NCBI RefSeq assembly: GCF_039523435.1
Contig: NZ_BAAAFH010000007.1
Coordinates: 186,001 to 250,000, forward strand
DNA: 64,000 nt
Source: Wandonia haliotis
Lineage (GTDB): Bacteria; Bacteroidota; Bacteroidia; Flavobacteriales_D; Crocinitomicaceae
Reading direction: 5' to 3'
Shown: in pieces, positions 1 through 8,501 of the stretch
How the letters are laid out: every line of letters starts with the position of its first letter
Numbering within the stretch: position 1 is the stretch's first letter
Translations under genes and position numbers: made by a program
Notes under the pieces: model-generated
Databases searched by the model: none
What the model was told of the DNA's origin: nothing
What the model saw: the letters and a program-made list of their open reading frames with translations, nothing else

Positions 1-1697
1 CCCTTACAGGCTGATATAGCAAACAATGGTTCCTCCTCACTCACAAACGTTACACTTCACGTAGATGTGTATAATTCTTCCGATGCACAGGTATTTTCTT
101 TTACAAGTCTGCCCACATCCGTTTCAGGAAATACAACTACCTCTTTGACAACCACGACCTCATTTATTCCGGATGTTGCTGACACTTTCAACCTCATCTA
201 CTATGTAACCGTGGACGAAACCGATCTTTTCAGCCAAAATGACTCCCTGGCTACATCAATTATCATCTCAGATAGTACCTACGCAAGGGACAATAGTATT
301 ACAGATGGTCAGATCGGTATTTCGGCAAATATCAGTAGCGGATATCTGGGACAAATGTTCCATCTCGACGCCAGTGACACGATTACTTCTATAACGATGG
401 GATTCAATGGAGGGTATGCTGATGAAACCATAGCTGCGGTTATTTTTGATATGGCAGGAGGTACTCCAAACCAAATTATGGGAGGAACAGATACCCTGAC
501 CTACACCACCCTCGACCCTGCGTCGTATACGCTTCCCATTTCAGGACGTCTCATCCTGCCTCCCGGAGATTATCTGGTTGCTGCTGTAGAGTTCGACTCT
601 CTACTTAAATTAAACCGTTCAAACGAGTTGTTTACTCCCGGAACGGTTTGGGTTTCCTGGCCGGGACAATCCTGGGCAAACATCGAGTCTCTCAATACGA
701 ACTTTAATTTTTCATTGCATATACGTCCCAACTTCGGAACACTTCCGCCCTGCCCAGCAACGGAAGTTATTGTATCTGTTTCTGCAAACGGAGAATCTGC
801 GTCATCTGAAAATATCGCTGACTCTTATCAATGGATCAATTGTGATAATATGACATTGGTTGAAGGTGCTGTTACTGCTTCTTTTACTGCATCTGAATCC
901 GGAAATTATGCACTCATGACCANNNNNNNNNNNNNNNNNNNNNNNNNNNNNNNNNNNNNNNNNNNNNNNNNNNNNNNNNNNNNNNNNNNNNNNNNNNNNN
1001 NNNNNNNNNNNNNNNNNNNNNNNNNNNNNNNNNNNNNNNNNNNNNNNNNNNNNNNNNNNNNNNNNNNNNNNNNNNNNNNNNNNNNNNNNNNNNNNATAAT
1101 ATGACATTGGTTGAAGGTGCTGTTACTGCTTCTTTTACTGCATCTGAATCCGGAAATTATGCACTCATGACCACAACCGGCTATTGTTCGGACACTTCAG
1201 ACTGTGTTTACCTTACCGTTTGTGAGGAAATCAACACAACTATCTCTGTATCAGAAGATGGTGAAACAGTCTCATCAGAAATTATAGCAGACGCATTCCA
1301 ATGGATCAACTGTGCAGATGAAACTGAGATTGAGGGAGCGACTACCCACTCATATACTGCTACAGAATCCGGAGAATATGCTTTAATTATTACAATAGGC
1401 ATGTGCTCTGACACTTCAGAGTGTGTAACACTTACTTCAGGCACTACCAACTCAATTTCTGATTTAGAGAAAATTAATTTTTCGATTTACCCCAACCCTG
1501 CAAGTGCCTATTTTGAAATTGTAACAAATGAATCAGCTGATTTTACACTGTTAGATATGACTGGTGCTGAAATCCTTCATTTTTCAGCTCAGGCTCAGGA
1601 AAAAACACAAATTTCTGTGGATCAATTATCCCCGGGGATTTATTTTATCCGTCCCAATTCTATCAGCGAATTCTCCAGAAAAATAATAATTCGTTAG
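1..1697 (+). CDS. Partial T9SS-secreted protein with Cys-rich repeats, interrupted by an assembly gap
   Basis: The reading frame is open from base 1, so the N-terminus lies outside the window. The visible part is a Ser/Thr-rich beta-sandwich-like region followed by repeats of about 73 residues. Each repeat carries a WINC motif, and the repeats are linked by segments such as GYCSDTSDCV. The last roughly 80 residues form a T9SS type A sorting domain: YPNP motif, Leu/Gly-rich strands, a GIYFIR-like strand and the terminal KIIIR. The product is therefore probably a cell-surface or secreted protein exported through the Sec and type IX systems. The run of Ns from 923 to 1095 breaks the reading frame. 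The frame before it (phase of base 1) differs from the frame after it (phase of base 1101), which I attribute to the arbitrary gap length rather than a true frameshift. The specific function is unknown. Confidence 0.85.
845..1173 (+). repeat. Identical 78-nt flanks on both sides of a 173-N gap
   Basis: Bases 845-922 and 1096-1173 are identical, and they end and begin exactly at the N run (923-1095). Joining the two copies as one sequence gives an uninterrupted reading frame into the next repeat unit. The gap may therefore be a scaffolding artefact, or it may hide one or more further repeat units. Confidence 0.9.
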
Positions 1698-1721
1698 TAG
1701 TAAGCAGTAGCTATAAACCCA

Positions 1722-1756
1722 AAATAAAACCGGAGCTTTAGGCTCCGGTTTTATTT
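1722..1756. terminator. Bidirectional intrinsic terminator
   Basis: A stem of about 13-14 bp (AAAACCGGAGC paired with GCTCCGGTTTT, extended by A/T pairs) with a 5-nt loop lies between two convergent genes. A-rich and T-rich flanks allow use in both directions. Confidence 0.85.
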
Positions 1757-1779
1757 TATTCTAGGTTTTGAGAAAGAAT

Positions 1780-3375
1780 TTACATTCCCCAACCCGCTCC
1801 TATTTCGTCAATCGTCATTCCCATCAATTCTGCCATTACTTTTGCTACTTCATCCAATTCCAAATGAAAATATTCCGAACTATTAAAAACAACCCAGTCT
1901 CCTTTAACTGACCAGTTTGTACTTCCTTTGCAACCATATACATCTACCTTAGGCATCTTATCATCATATTTACTGGACTTAATCCTTGCAACACCTTCCG
2001 AATCTGTTACAGAATTACCAATTGCAACACCTCCATAACGAATTTCTACTTCATGTCCTGCAACCGGATTTCCTTTCCAGGTTACTTTTAATTTAAGCTC
2101 TGTCATTCCAGTACTTGGTTCTCCAAAACAATTTCCTCCGGAAGAAGAACCGGAACCAGCGTTTTGTGTTTCCTTCTCCTCATCCTCTTTCTTTAACATA
2201 TTATCAAAACGTTCTTCCCTTTCACGATCAGCTTTATCAAAAAAGTCCTGTCTCTCCTGGATAGCTGCTTGTGTCATCACCTGATCGTTGGCGGCATACT
2301 TCAAACTATATGCTCCATCTTTAGTTGGTTTCACTTTATATCCAACTTGTGAATACGATTGTGTTGACGGCACCATAATTTTACCTTCATACGTCGTTCC
2401 TTTTGATGTTGTTAACTTATAACTTCTCCTTCCGCTATCTACATAGATTATAGCGTTTCCGGTCATTTTATTAATTACAGGAAAACCATCAATATCCAAT
2501 CGGAAACAAGTTCCATCCGGGCTGTACACCTTAACTTTCATCATCCCGGTTTGAGTTCCCATAAACGGATCGCATGCCGGAGTACTTACAGCATCTACAA
2601 AAACAGCATCTTTCGGATAACCAACCCGAACAGGATCTACTTCGATCGGTGTGAAATCTACTCTACCAAAAACCCCGTCAGTCTGACACGTAATCTCATC
2701 TGCTTCAGACAATAACGAATACTTCAGTTTTTCCGTATCACCCGGACGCAAAGCTACCGGTTTAGTATCGCTACTTTCGATTGTAACAAGCTCTCCGTTT
2801 GCCTTAAATTGTACTGAAGAGGGTGTAAAAACAATCATGTCATCATTATCACTTTCATAAGACACCTCTATTTGCAAACTAACTTTACCCTTTTTTGATG
2901 TAGCTTTCACTACATTCAATTTTATTCCATCCGAATCAACCGTTGTTACCTGATCCATTTTGATGGAAAAAGGACTTCCTGAAAGATATTCTCCGAAAAA
3001 GCCTTTTTTCAAACCATTTACCAACAGATTAAAATGATCTTTACGGTAATCCATATCACCTGCAACTTTAATTACACGAGACTCTTTGTCTCCCGGAAAA
3101 ACTACCAGTTCTTTACTCCTTTTTGTCCAGTAAGTACCAATTCCATCATAATCAAAGCCCAGTTCATCCGAAGCAAAAAGAAAATAAGCATCTTTAGTTG
3201 TATTCTGGATAATCAGTTTTAATTTACAGTAATCTTCGGTTGCTACAATATCCACCGCATCTATTCTGTAATCCGTTGTTTTTACACTTGGTGGGTTGTC
3301 ATATTTAATCTCGGATTGGGCTATAAGCGGCAGGTTACACCACACTAATGCTATAGCTAGTAATAGTCTATTCAT
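1780..3375 (-). CDS. Exported protein of unknown function
   Basis: I do not recognise the family. The frame is open to 3390, but the ATG at 3375 gives a typical signal peptide (MNRLLLAIALVWCNLPLIAQ), so I place the start there; the product is 531 residues. The mature protein is rich in beta strands. Around two thirds of the way along is a charged, probably coiled stretch (IQERQDFFDKADREREERF), then a Gly/Ser linker (GSGSSSGG), then a C-terminal region that reads like a small Ig-like or carboxypeptidase-regulatory fold (VTDSEGVARI). No T9SS tail is visible, so it is probably periplasmic or outer-membrane associated. A good promoter lies just upstream at 3404-3432. Confidence 0.75.
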   Translation of the reverse strand: MNRLLLAIALVWCNLPLIAQSEIKYDNPPSVKTTDYRIDAVDIVATEDYCKLKLIIQNTTKDAYFLFASDELGFDYDGIGTYWTKRSKELVVFPGDKESRVIKVAGDMDYRKDHFNLLVNGLKKGFFGEYLSGSPFSIKMDQVTTVDSDGIKLNVVKATSKKGKVSLQIEVSYESDNDDMIVFTPSSVQFKANGELVTIESSDTKPVALRPGDTEKLKYSLLSEADEITCQTDGVFGRVDFTPIEVDPVRVGYPKDAVFVDAVSTPACDPFMGTQTGMMKVKVYSPDGTCFRLDIDGFPVINKMTGNAIIYVDSGRRSYKLTTSKGTTYEGKIMVPSTQSYSQVGYKVKPTKDGAYSLKYAANDQVMTQAAIQERQDFFDKADREREERFDNMLKKEDEEKETQNAGSGSSSGGNCFGEPSTGMTELKLKVTWKGNPVAGHEVEIRYGGVAIGNSVTDSEGVARIKSSKYDDKMPKVDVYGCKGSTNWSVKGDWVVFNSSEYFHLELDEVAKVMAELMGMTIDEIGAGWGM

Positions 3376-3403
3376 AATGTTGTATCTCAAATAATTAACT
3401 TAA

Positions 3404-3432
3404 CAAATATAATCGAATCTATTTATTTTCAA
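3404..3432 (-). promoter_or_regulatory. Bacteroidota-type promoter
   Basis: On the minus strand, TTG is followed by 18 bases and then TATATTTG, which matches the -33 TTG / -7 TAnnTTTG consensus. It lies about 30 bases upstream of the ATG at 3375. Confidence 0.65.
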
Positions 3433-3462
3433 TTCTTTTCCTCTCAGAAAAATAAATGATAA

Positions 3463-3496
3463 AAAAAGCTGTACTCAAGTTTGAGCACAGCTTTTT
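3463..3496 (-). terminator. Intrinsic terminator after the VCBS-repeat gene
   Basis: The arms AAAAAGCTGT and ACAGCTTTTT, with an inner CTCAA/TTGAG pairing and one mismatch, form a hairpin. On the minus strand it ends in a T run, 17 bases after the stop codon at 3513. Confidence 0.75.
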
Positions 3497-3512
3497 ATAC
3501 AGAAAAATAATT

Positions 3513-5126
3513 TTACTTTTTGATCACTCTTGATGTATATGATTTATTCTCATTCAAAACCGAGACAAAATAAATTCCAGTTTCGAATTCCCCCAAATCA
3601 ACTTTATGAATTCCTCCTCCAGAAATCATTTCTTCCAGCACAACTCTTCCCAATCCATCAACAATACGAATTTGGTTATCCCCTTCAAAATGCTCTAAAT
3701 TCAACCTTACTACACCTGACGTAGGATTTGGGTAAACCACTAAGCTTTTTCCAAGTCCGCTTTCCTCGTCAAGTCCGGCATAACTAGGTGTTTCTGATTC
3801 ATTTAAATACACTTTCCAATACGGTACGGAACCTCCGGTTAACCATACAACCCCAGATGCATTGTCCTGCGCATCTACCATATCCGGCTTGTTGTCTCCG
3901 TTCATATCTATTACACTATAATTAGTGCTATTGACCTGATCCAACGATTGTGCATAGTCCTCTACTACAGGAACTGTCCAACTTTCTGCCGAACTGTTAA
4001 ATCCAGATCCTGTATTCAAATACACTTTCCAATACGGTACAGAACCTCCGGTTAACCAGACAACCCCAGATGCATTGTCCTGCGCATCTACCATGTCCGG
4101 CTTGTTGTCCCCGTTCATATCTATCAGACTGTAGTTCGTTGAATTCACCTGATCCAACGATTGTGCGTAATCCTCTACGACAGGAATCGTCCAGTTCTGT
4201 GCCGTACTGCTAAATCCTGATCCTGTATTCAAATAAACCTTCCAATACGGTACAGAACCTCCGGTTAACCAGACAACCCCAGATGCATTGTCCTGCGCAT
4301 CTACCATATCCGGTTTACCATCTCCGTTCATATCTACCAGACTGTAGTTCGTCGAGTTCACCTGATCCAATGATTGTGCATAATCCTCGACAACAGGGAT
4401 CGTCCAACTTTCTGCCGAACTGTTAAATCCAGATCCTGTATTCAAATACACTTTCCAATACGGTACAGAACCTCCGGTTAACCATACAACCCCAGATGCA
4501 TTATCCTGCGCATCTACCATGTCCGGTTTACCATCTCCGTTCATATCTATCAGACTGTAGTTCGTCGAGTTCACCTGATCCAATGATTGTGCATAATCCT
4601 CTACGACAGGAATCGTCCAGTTCTGTGCCGTACTGCTAAATCCTGATCCTGTATTCAAATACACCTTCCAATACGGTACAGAACCTCCGGTTAACCATAC
4701 AACTCCAGATGCATTGTCCTGCGCATCTACCAAATCCGGTTTACCATCTCCGTTCATATCTATCAGACTGTAGTTCGTTGAGTTCACCTGATCCAATGAT
4801 TGTGCATAATCCTCTACGACAGGAATCGTCCAGTTCTGTGCCGTACTGCTAAATCCTGATCCTGTATTCAAATACACCTTCCAATACGGTACGGAACCTC
4901 CGGTTAACCATACAACCCCAGATGCATTGTCCTGCGCATCAACCATATCCGGTTTACCATCTCCGTTCATATCTATCAGACTGTAGTTCGTTGAATTCAC
5001 CTGATCCAATGATTGTGCATAATCCTCGACAACAGGGATCGTCCAGTTTTGAGGCGTTAAATTAAACTGAGCCATAAGTCCAACACTGACTATAGAGCTA
5101 CAGGAAAGTAGTAATAATTTTTTCAT
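3513..5126 (-). CDS. VCBS/FG-GAP-like six-repeat protein with T9SS sorting domain
   Basis: The start at 5126 gives a clear signal peptide (MKKLLLLSCSSIVSVGLMAQ); the in-frame upstream ATG at 5150 is less likely. The body is six tandem copies of a 71-residue unit. Each unit contains DMNGDGKPD or DMNGDNKPD, a DxNxDxxxD calcium-binding motif of the FG-GAP/VCBS type. The tail has YPNPTSG, a GIYFVSVL strand and the terminal RVIKK, which is a T9SS type A sorting domain. It is probably a secreted or surface-attached Ca-dependent beta-propeller-like protein. Six or seven such blades would close a propeller, but the near identity of the copies is unusual for a settled propeller. Ligand unknown. Confidence 0.88.
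   Translation of the reverse strand: MKKLLLLSCSSIVSVGLMAQFNLTPQNWTIPVVEDYAQSLDQVNSTNYSLIDMNGDGKPDMVDAQDNASGVVWLTGGSVPYWKVYLNTGSGFSSTAQNWTIPVVEDYAQSLDQVNSTNYSLIDMNGDGKPDLVDAQDNASGVVWLTGGSVPYWKVYLNTGSGFSSTAQNWTIPVVEDYAQSLDQVNSTNYSLIDMNGDGKPDMVDAQDNASGVVWLTGGSVPYWKVYLNTGSGFNSSAESWTIPVVEDYAQSLDQVNSTNYSLVDMNGDGKPDMVDAQDNASGVVWLTGGSVPYWKVYLNTGSGFSSTAQNWTIPVVEDYAQSLDQVNSTNYSLIDMNGDNKPDMVDAQDNASGVVWLTGGSVPYWKVYLNTGSGFNSSAESWTVPVVEDYAQSLDQVNSTNYSVIDMNGDNKPDMVDAQDNASGVVWLTGGSVPYWKVYLNESETPSYAGLDEESGLGKSLVVYPNPTSGVVRLNLEHFEGDNQIRIVDGLGRVVLEEMISGGGIHKVDLGEFETGIYFVSVLNENKSYTSRVIKK
3807..5051 (-). repeat. Six near-identical 213-bp coding repeats
   Basis: The spacing between equivalent bases is 213 (for example the CCTGATCC at 3935 and 4148). 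Each unit encodes a sequence starting QNWTIPVVEDYAQ or ESWTIPVVEDYAQ. The sixth copy is cut short by the linker to the sorting domain. Differences are few: QN/ES at the start, GDG/GDN in the Ca loop, SST/NSS near the end, and scattered silent changes. Confidence 0.95.
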
Positions 5127-5147
5127 TTTTATTTTATTGTAGTGGGG

Positions 5148-5155
5148 CAAATATA
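5148..5155 (-). promoter_or_regulatory. Promoter -7 box for the VCBS-repeat gene
   Basis: TATATTTG on the minus strand, 21 bases upstream of the ATG at 5126. I see no good -33 element at the expected spacing. Confidence 0.5.
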
Positions 5156-5281
5156 AAAATATCTTACAGCAAAAATAAAGCTCGAAACAAAAATAAACAG
5201 CAGATTATCAACAAATTGCAACACCACCTTTATTTATCAGGGTTTGGTGAGACTATCTGTAATAAATTGTACTTTTACTCT

Positions 5282-6520
5282 ATGGACAATCTTCTTTCGG
5301 GGCATACCAATGGATTAAACAAACTTGTAACTGAAGCAAAATTAAACGGAGTTACCTTACAGAACAGGATCATTAAAGCAGCTACTTTCGAGTCCATGCT
5401 GGATACAGCTAATACGATTAGTGACCGGTGTATTGAATTTCATGAGAGTTTTGCTTCGGGAGGAGTTGGGATGACGACATTAGCTTATTGCGCTCCTGAA
5501 CCTGATGGAAGAATGATGGAGCACTATATGTATATCCGGGAAGAAATCCATCCACAATTAAAGAAACTAGCAGATACAGTTCACAAACACGGAACCAAAC
5601 TATCGGGACAAATTGCCCACTGCGGAGCGTTCAGTAGGAACAAAAAACTCTCCCGAAAACGTCCGATCGGGCCAACGACAATGTTCAATCCTATTGGCAT
5701 ACCATACGGCTCATTCCTTACCCGGGGCATGAATGAACAAGTAATGAGAGAGGTTGCTACCAGCTTTGCCCGTGCTGCCGGCATACTAAAAAACGCAGGA
5801 TTTGATGCTGTCGAAATTCATTTTGGCCACGGATACTTGCTCAGTCAGTTTATCAGTCCGCTTACCAATAAACGTAAGGATAAATATGGCGGTTGTATTG
5901 AAAACAGAATGCGATTTCCTCTACAGGTACTGGAATACGTCAGAAAGGAAGTCGGAACTGACTTTCCTATTCTCGGAAAGATTACCATGTATGATGATGT
6001 AAAAGGAGGTATCAGTCTCGAAGACGGACTATCTACTGCCCGATTACTGGATCAGGCAGGAATTGACGGGGTCATTTTAAGTGCCGGGACCAGTAGTCAA
6101 AACCCCATGCTATTATTTCACGGTCAATCTATTTTGAAGGACTTACTAAAATATGAAAGAAACCCATTGATCCGACTAGGTATGAAAATGCTTGGAAAAT
6201 CGATGTTTAAGGACTACCCTTACCATGAACTCTACTTGTTGGATGCCGCCCGTAAATTCAGAGATTCGGTCAATTGTAACCTGATCTATATTGGCGGTGC
6301 TACGGAACCCGAAAGTATGGAAAAAATCATGAATATGGGATTCGATTTTATTCAATTCGGGCGACCTCTTCTCAGAGACCCTGCCATGCCTAAGCACCTC
6401 ATTGAATTAGGAATGAAATATAGTAACGGATGTGATCACTGCAATCGTTGTGCTCCCTTAATGAATGCTCCTGAAGGGATTCATTGTGTATTACCCGAAT
6501 GGGAGCATACGGAAAAATAA
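5282..6520 (+). CDS. NADH:flavin oxidoreductase (Old Yellow Enzyme family)
   Basis: This is an FMN-dependent TIM-barrel ene-reductase, likely reducing activated C=C bonds of unsaturated carbonyl compounds with NAD(P)H in the cytoplasm. The ATG at 5282 (MDNLLSG) is preferred; the frame is open to 5216 but that extension looks non-coding. Family marks include an NRIIKAATFE-like N-terminus, GQIAHCGAFS, the HFGHGYLLSQFISP active-site block followed by NKRKDKYGG, and FGRPLLRDP near the phosphate-binding end. The C-terminus has a Cys cluster (GCDHCNRC and a later HCVLP) that recalls the Fe-S binding tail of 2,4-dienoyl-CoA reductases. The large second flavoprotein domain of those enzymes is absent. 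Substrate unknown. Confidence 0.9.
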   Translation: MDNLLSGHTNGLNKLVTEAKLNGVTLQNRIIKAATFESMLDTANTISDRCIEFHESFASGGVGMTTLAYCAPEPDGRMMEHYMYIREEIHPQLKKLADTVHKHGTKLSGQIAHCGAFSRNKKLSRKRPIGPTTMFNPIGIPYGSFLTRGMNEQVMREVATSFARAAGILKNAGFDAVEIHFGHGYLLSQFISPLTNKRKDKYGGCIENRMRFPLQVLEYVRKEVGTDFPILGKITMYDDVKGGISLEDGLSTARLLDQAGIDGVILSAGTSSQNPMLLFHGQSILKDLLKYERNPLIRLGMKMLGKSMFKDYPYHELYLLDAARKFRDSVNCNLIYIGGATEPESMEKIMNMGFDFIQFGRPLLRDPAMPKHLIELGMKYSNGCDHCNRCAPLMNAPEGIHCVLPEWEHTEK

Positions 6521-6526
6521 AGCCCC

Positions 6527-6646
6527 TTATTTTCGAGGTCTTTTCTTACCCATAAACAACTTAAACAAAAGTAATCCCAAAAAAAAGCCAACTAAAAAAA
6601 GTATGATGGTATTTGAATTCAAAGTCAATCTTTTTGATACTTTCAA
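6527..6646 (-). CDS. Possible 39-residue single-pass membrane protein with TTG start
   Basis: On the minus strand, starting with TTG five bases after the stop of the acetyltransferase gene, there is an open frame of 39 codons. It has a polar start (KVSKRLTLNSN), one strongly hydrophobic segment (TIILFLVGFFLGLLLFKLF) and a basic end (GKKRPRK). This looks like a tiny inner-membrane protein with positive residues on the cytoplasmic side. No in-frame ATG precedes the segment, so the call depends on a TTG start. It could instead be chance. Confidence 0.35.
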   Translation of the reverse strand: MKVSKRLTLNSNTIILFLVGFFLGLLLFKLFMGKKRPRK

Positions 6647-6651
6647 TTTTG

Positions 6652-6933
6652 TCAGGCAAGTACATCCCTAATCTCTTCAGTTTTATCAAATACGCTTTTC
6701 GCAAAAGGACAAAGCGGTACAATTTTCACTTGATTCTCCCGGGCAAATTCTACCGCCTTCATAACCATTTTTTTCCCTACACTCTTTCCCTTAAATTCAG
6801 GATTTACTTCTGTATGATCAATGATTATTTTCTCTTTTCCGGCCCAGGAGTAAGTCATTCTTCCTGCTTCCTTCCCCTCTTCTTCCGCCTTAAAAAAACC
6901 TTTATTCTCCCTGTCAAACTGCTTTATTTCCAT
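6652..6933 (-). CDS. Small GNAT-fold N-acetyltransferase (YjdJ/NATD1-like)
   Basis: A 93-residue protein, the usual size for the short GNAT group related to YjdJ. It has an EAGRMTYSWAG strand pair, then the IDHTEVNPEFKGKSVGKKMV block, in which the G-x-S/G-x-G-K-like segment is the acetyl-CoA pyrophosphate loop. The end VPLCPFAKSVFDK is typical of the group. The acceptor substrate is unknown. It lies 11 bases downstream of the serine hydrolase gene on the same strand, so the two are probably co-transcribed. Confidence 0.85.
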   Translation of the reverse strand: MEIKQFDRENKGFFKAEEEGKEAGRMTYSWAGKEKIIIDHTEVNPEFKGKSVGKKMVMKAVEFARENQVKIVPLCPFAKSVFDKTEEIRDVLA

Positions 6934-6944
6934 AATTATCTCTT

Positions 6945-8267
6945 TTATTCTTTTGAAAATTGAAACTCCATTCCCCGTTGTTTTAATACAATTGTTTTTT
7001 CTCCGGGATTAAACTCCAGAACAACTCCCGCCGGATCAAATGAGAAGATGTGTTCATCTACAGGTTCCAAAGGAAAAGCCGATTGACCGGTAGCCTGTGC
7101 TGTCAATCCCTGATCTTCTTTCAAAATCGTAATTTTTAAAGGAATCTGCTCCGATCCATACACTCCGGTATATATCTCTAAGTCAACAGAGCTAATATCA
7201 TATATTGTAAACTCCGGAATATCGTAGGGTTGGTCGAACACAGCACTTAACACAGCTATGGAAATGGCATTGAACTCATAATTAAGGCCATTATAGACCA
7301 TTGCAAAAGAAACGTTATCTTCCGGGAAATAGGAGAAAACGGAACCAAATCCATCAATCCCTCCGGTATGACCATATGCTGTTCTTTCACCAAAAGGAAC
7401 CGTAAATAACCCCATTCCAAACCCATCTTTCAGTGACATCATCTTCTCCAGGCTTTTCTTGCTTATCAATTTACCTGAAAAAAGAGCATCGCTGAATACT
7501 ACAAGATCTGCCGGTGTCGAAACAATTGCTCCTGCTCCCACAGGAACGGTCATATCTGTCACAGAAGCAAGCTCCCAACCTCTTTTGTACCAATACGATT
7601 TACTTTCCCCTTTGGAAGTATCCAATTCTTCTCCTACATACGTTTGCTTTAACTGCAAAGGATCTGCTACATATTCCTTGACCAACGCACTATACGAACG
7701 CCCGTATATATCTTCCAGAATATAGGTCAGAAGCACAAAATTGGAATTACTATACTCAGCTTTAGTGTCTGGAGCAAAATCACTTCCTCCATCAACAATA
7801 ATCTTTATCATTTCCTTTCTGGATCGGGCTTCCGTACTCCACTCCAGATACGACTCATCATTTGTAAAACTATGGATTCCGCTTCGGTGGTTTAACAGGT
7901 TTTCAATCGTTATTTTATCTGCATGTTTTACTTTAGGAAAGAAAGATTTGATTGTCTGATCCAGTTCTAGCTTCCCCTCTTCAATAGCTTTAAAGACCAG
8001 TATCGTCGTAAATGTTTTTGATATAGAACCAATTCTGTACTTTGTATTTTCATTTGCTTTTACAGAACTTTCAACATCCGAATATCCTACCGTTCGTTTA
8101 TAAATCAATTCTCCTCCTCTGGAAACGGCAACACTTCCCATAAACTTATTGTTCTCCTCCAAAGCATCAAAATAGCGGTCCAGTTTTGTTGTGTTCAGCT
8201 CCTGAGCAATTACAGAATGCCCTGTTAACAATAAACAGATTGTAAAAAGTATTTGTAAAACCTTCAT
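6945..8267 (-). CDS. Exported serine hydrolase, beta-lactamase class C / PBP-like
   Basis: The ATG at 8267 gives a signal peptide (MKVLQILFTICLLLTG...AQ). Counting from an in-frame ATG four codons earlier, the active-site motifs are S85-I-S-K88 (SxxK nucleophile and base), Y176-S-N178 (YxN) and H304-T-G-G307 in place of the KTG box. This is the layout of the serine beta-lactamase-like superfamily (Pfam beta-lactamase). A C-terminal domain of about 90 residues follows. Members include D-alanyl-D-alanine peptidases, esterases and aminopeptidases, so antibiotic resistance cannot be inferred. It is probably periplasmic. Confidence 0.9.
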   Translation of the reverse strand: MKVLQILFTICLLLTGHSVIAQELNTTKLDRYFDALEENNKFMGSVAVSRGGELIYKRTVGYSDVESSVKANENTKYRIGSISKTFTTILVFKAIEEGKLELDQTIKSFFPKVKHADKITIENLLNHRSGIHSFTNDESYLEWSTEARSRKEMIKIIVDGGSDFAPDTKAEYSNSNFVLLTYILEDIYGRSYSALVKEYVADPLQLKQTYVGEELDTSKGESKSYWYKRGWELASVTDMTVPVGAGAIVSTPADLVVFSDALFSGKLISKKSLEKMMSLKDGFGMGLFTVPFGERTAYGHTGGIDGFGSVFSYFPEDNVSFAMVYNGLNYEFNAISIAVLSAVFDQPYDIPEFTIYDISSVDLEIYTGVYGSEQIPLKITILKEDQGLTAQATGQSAFPLEPVDEHIFSFDPAGVVLEFNPGEKTIVLKQRGMEFQFSKE

Positions 8268-8501
8268 TATTCTTATCATTTGTAGTTGTTCTAAAAGTCA
8301 AAGGAAACTTTACATCCTGCTTTTAATTATAAAACAGAAGTACTAATGTACAATTTTCAAGTTTTACAACCAATAAACAAGCCTATTTCGACAAGTGTCT
8401 TTCTTGTACCGTTAAAGAATGCTAAATTTCTCTTTTTTCTAAGTAAAATATCCCTCTAGACTCCCGCATATTTTTATATTTACAATACAATTTCTGTCAA
8501 A

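Noticed and set aside
3807..5051. CRISPR-like array
   Set aside because: The repeats are 213 bp, in frame, without unique spacers, and encode VCBS-type units.
6613..6963. 116-codon plus-strand frame opposite the GNAT gene
   Set aside because: It lies antisense to a clear acetyltransferase gene and has no recognisable domain.
6945..8267. Antibiotic-resistance beta-lactamase
   Set aside because: The SxxK, YSN and HTG motifs define a broad serine-hydrolase superfamily and give no evidence of beta-lactam hydrolysis.
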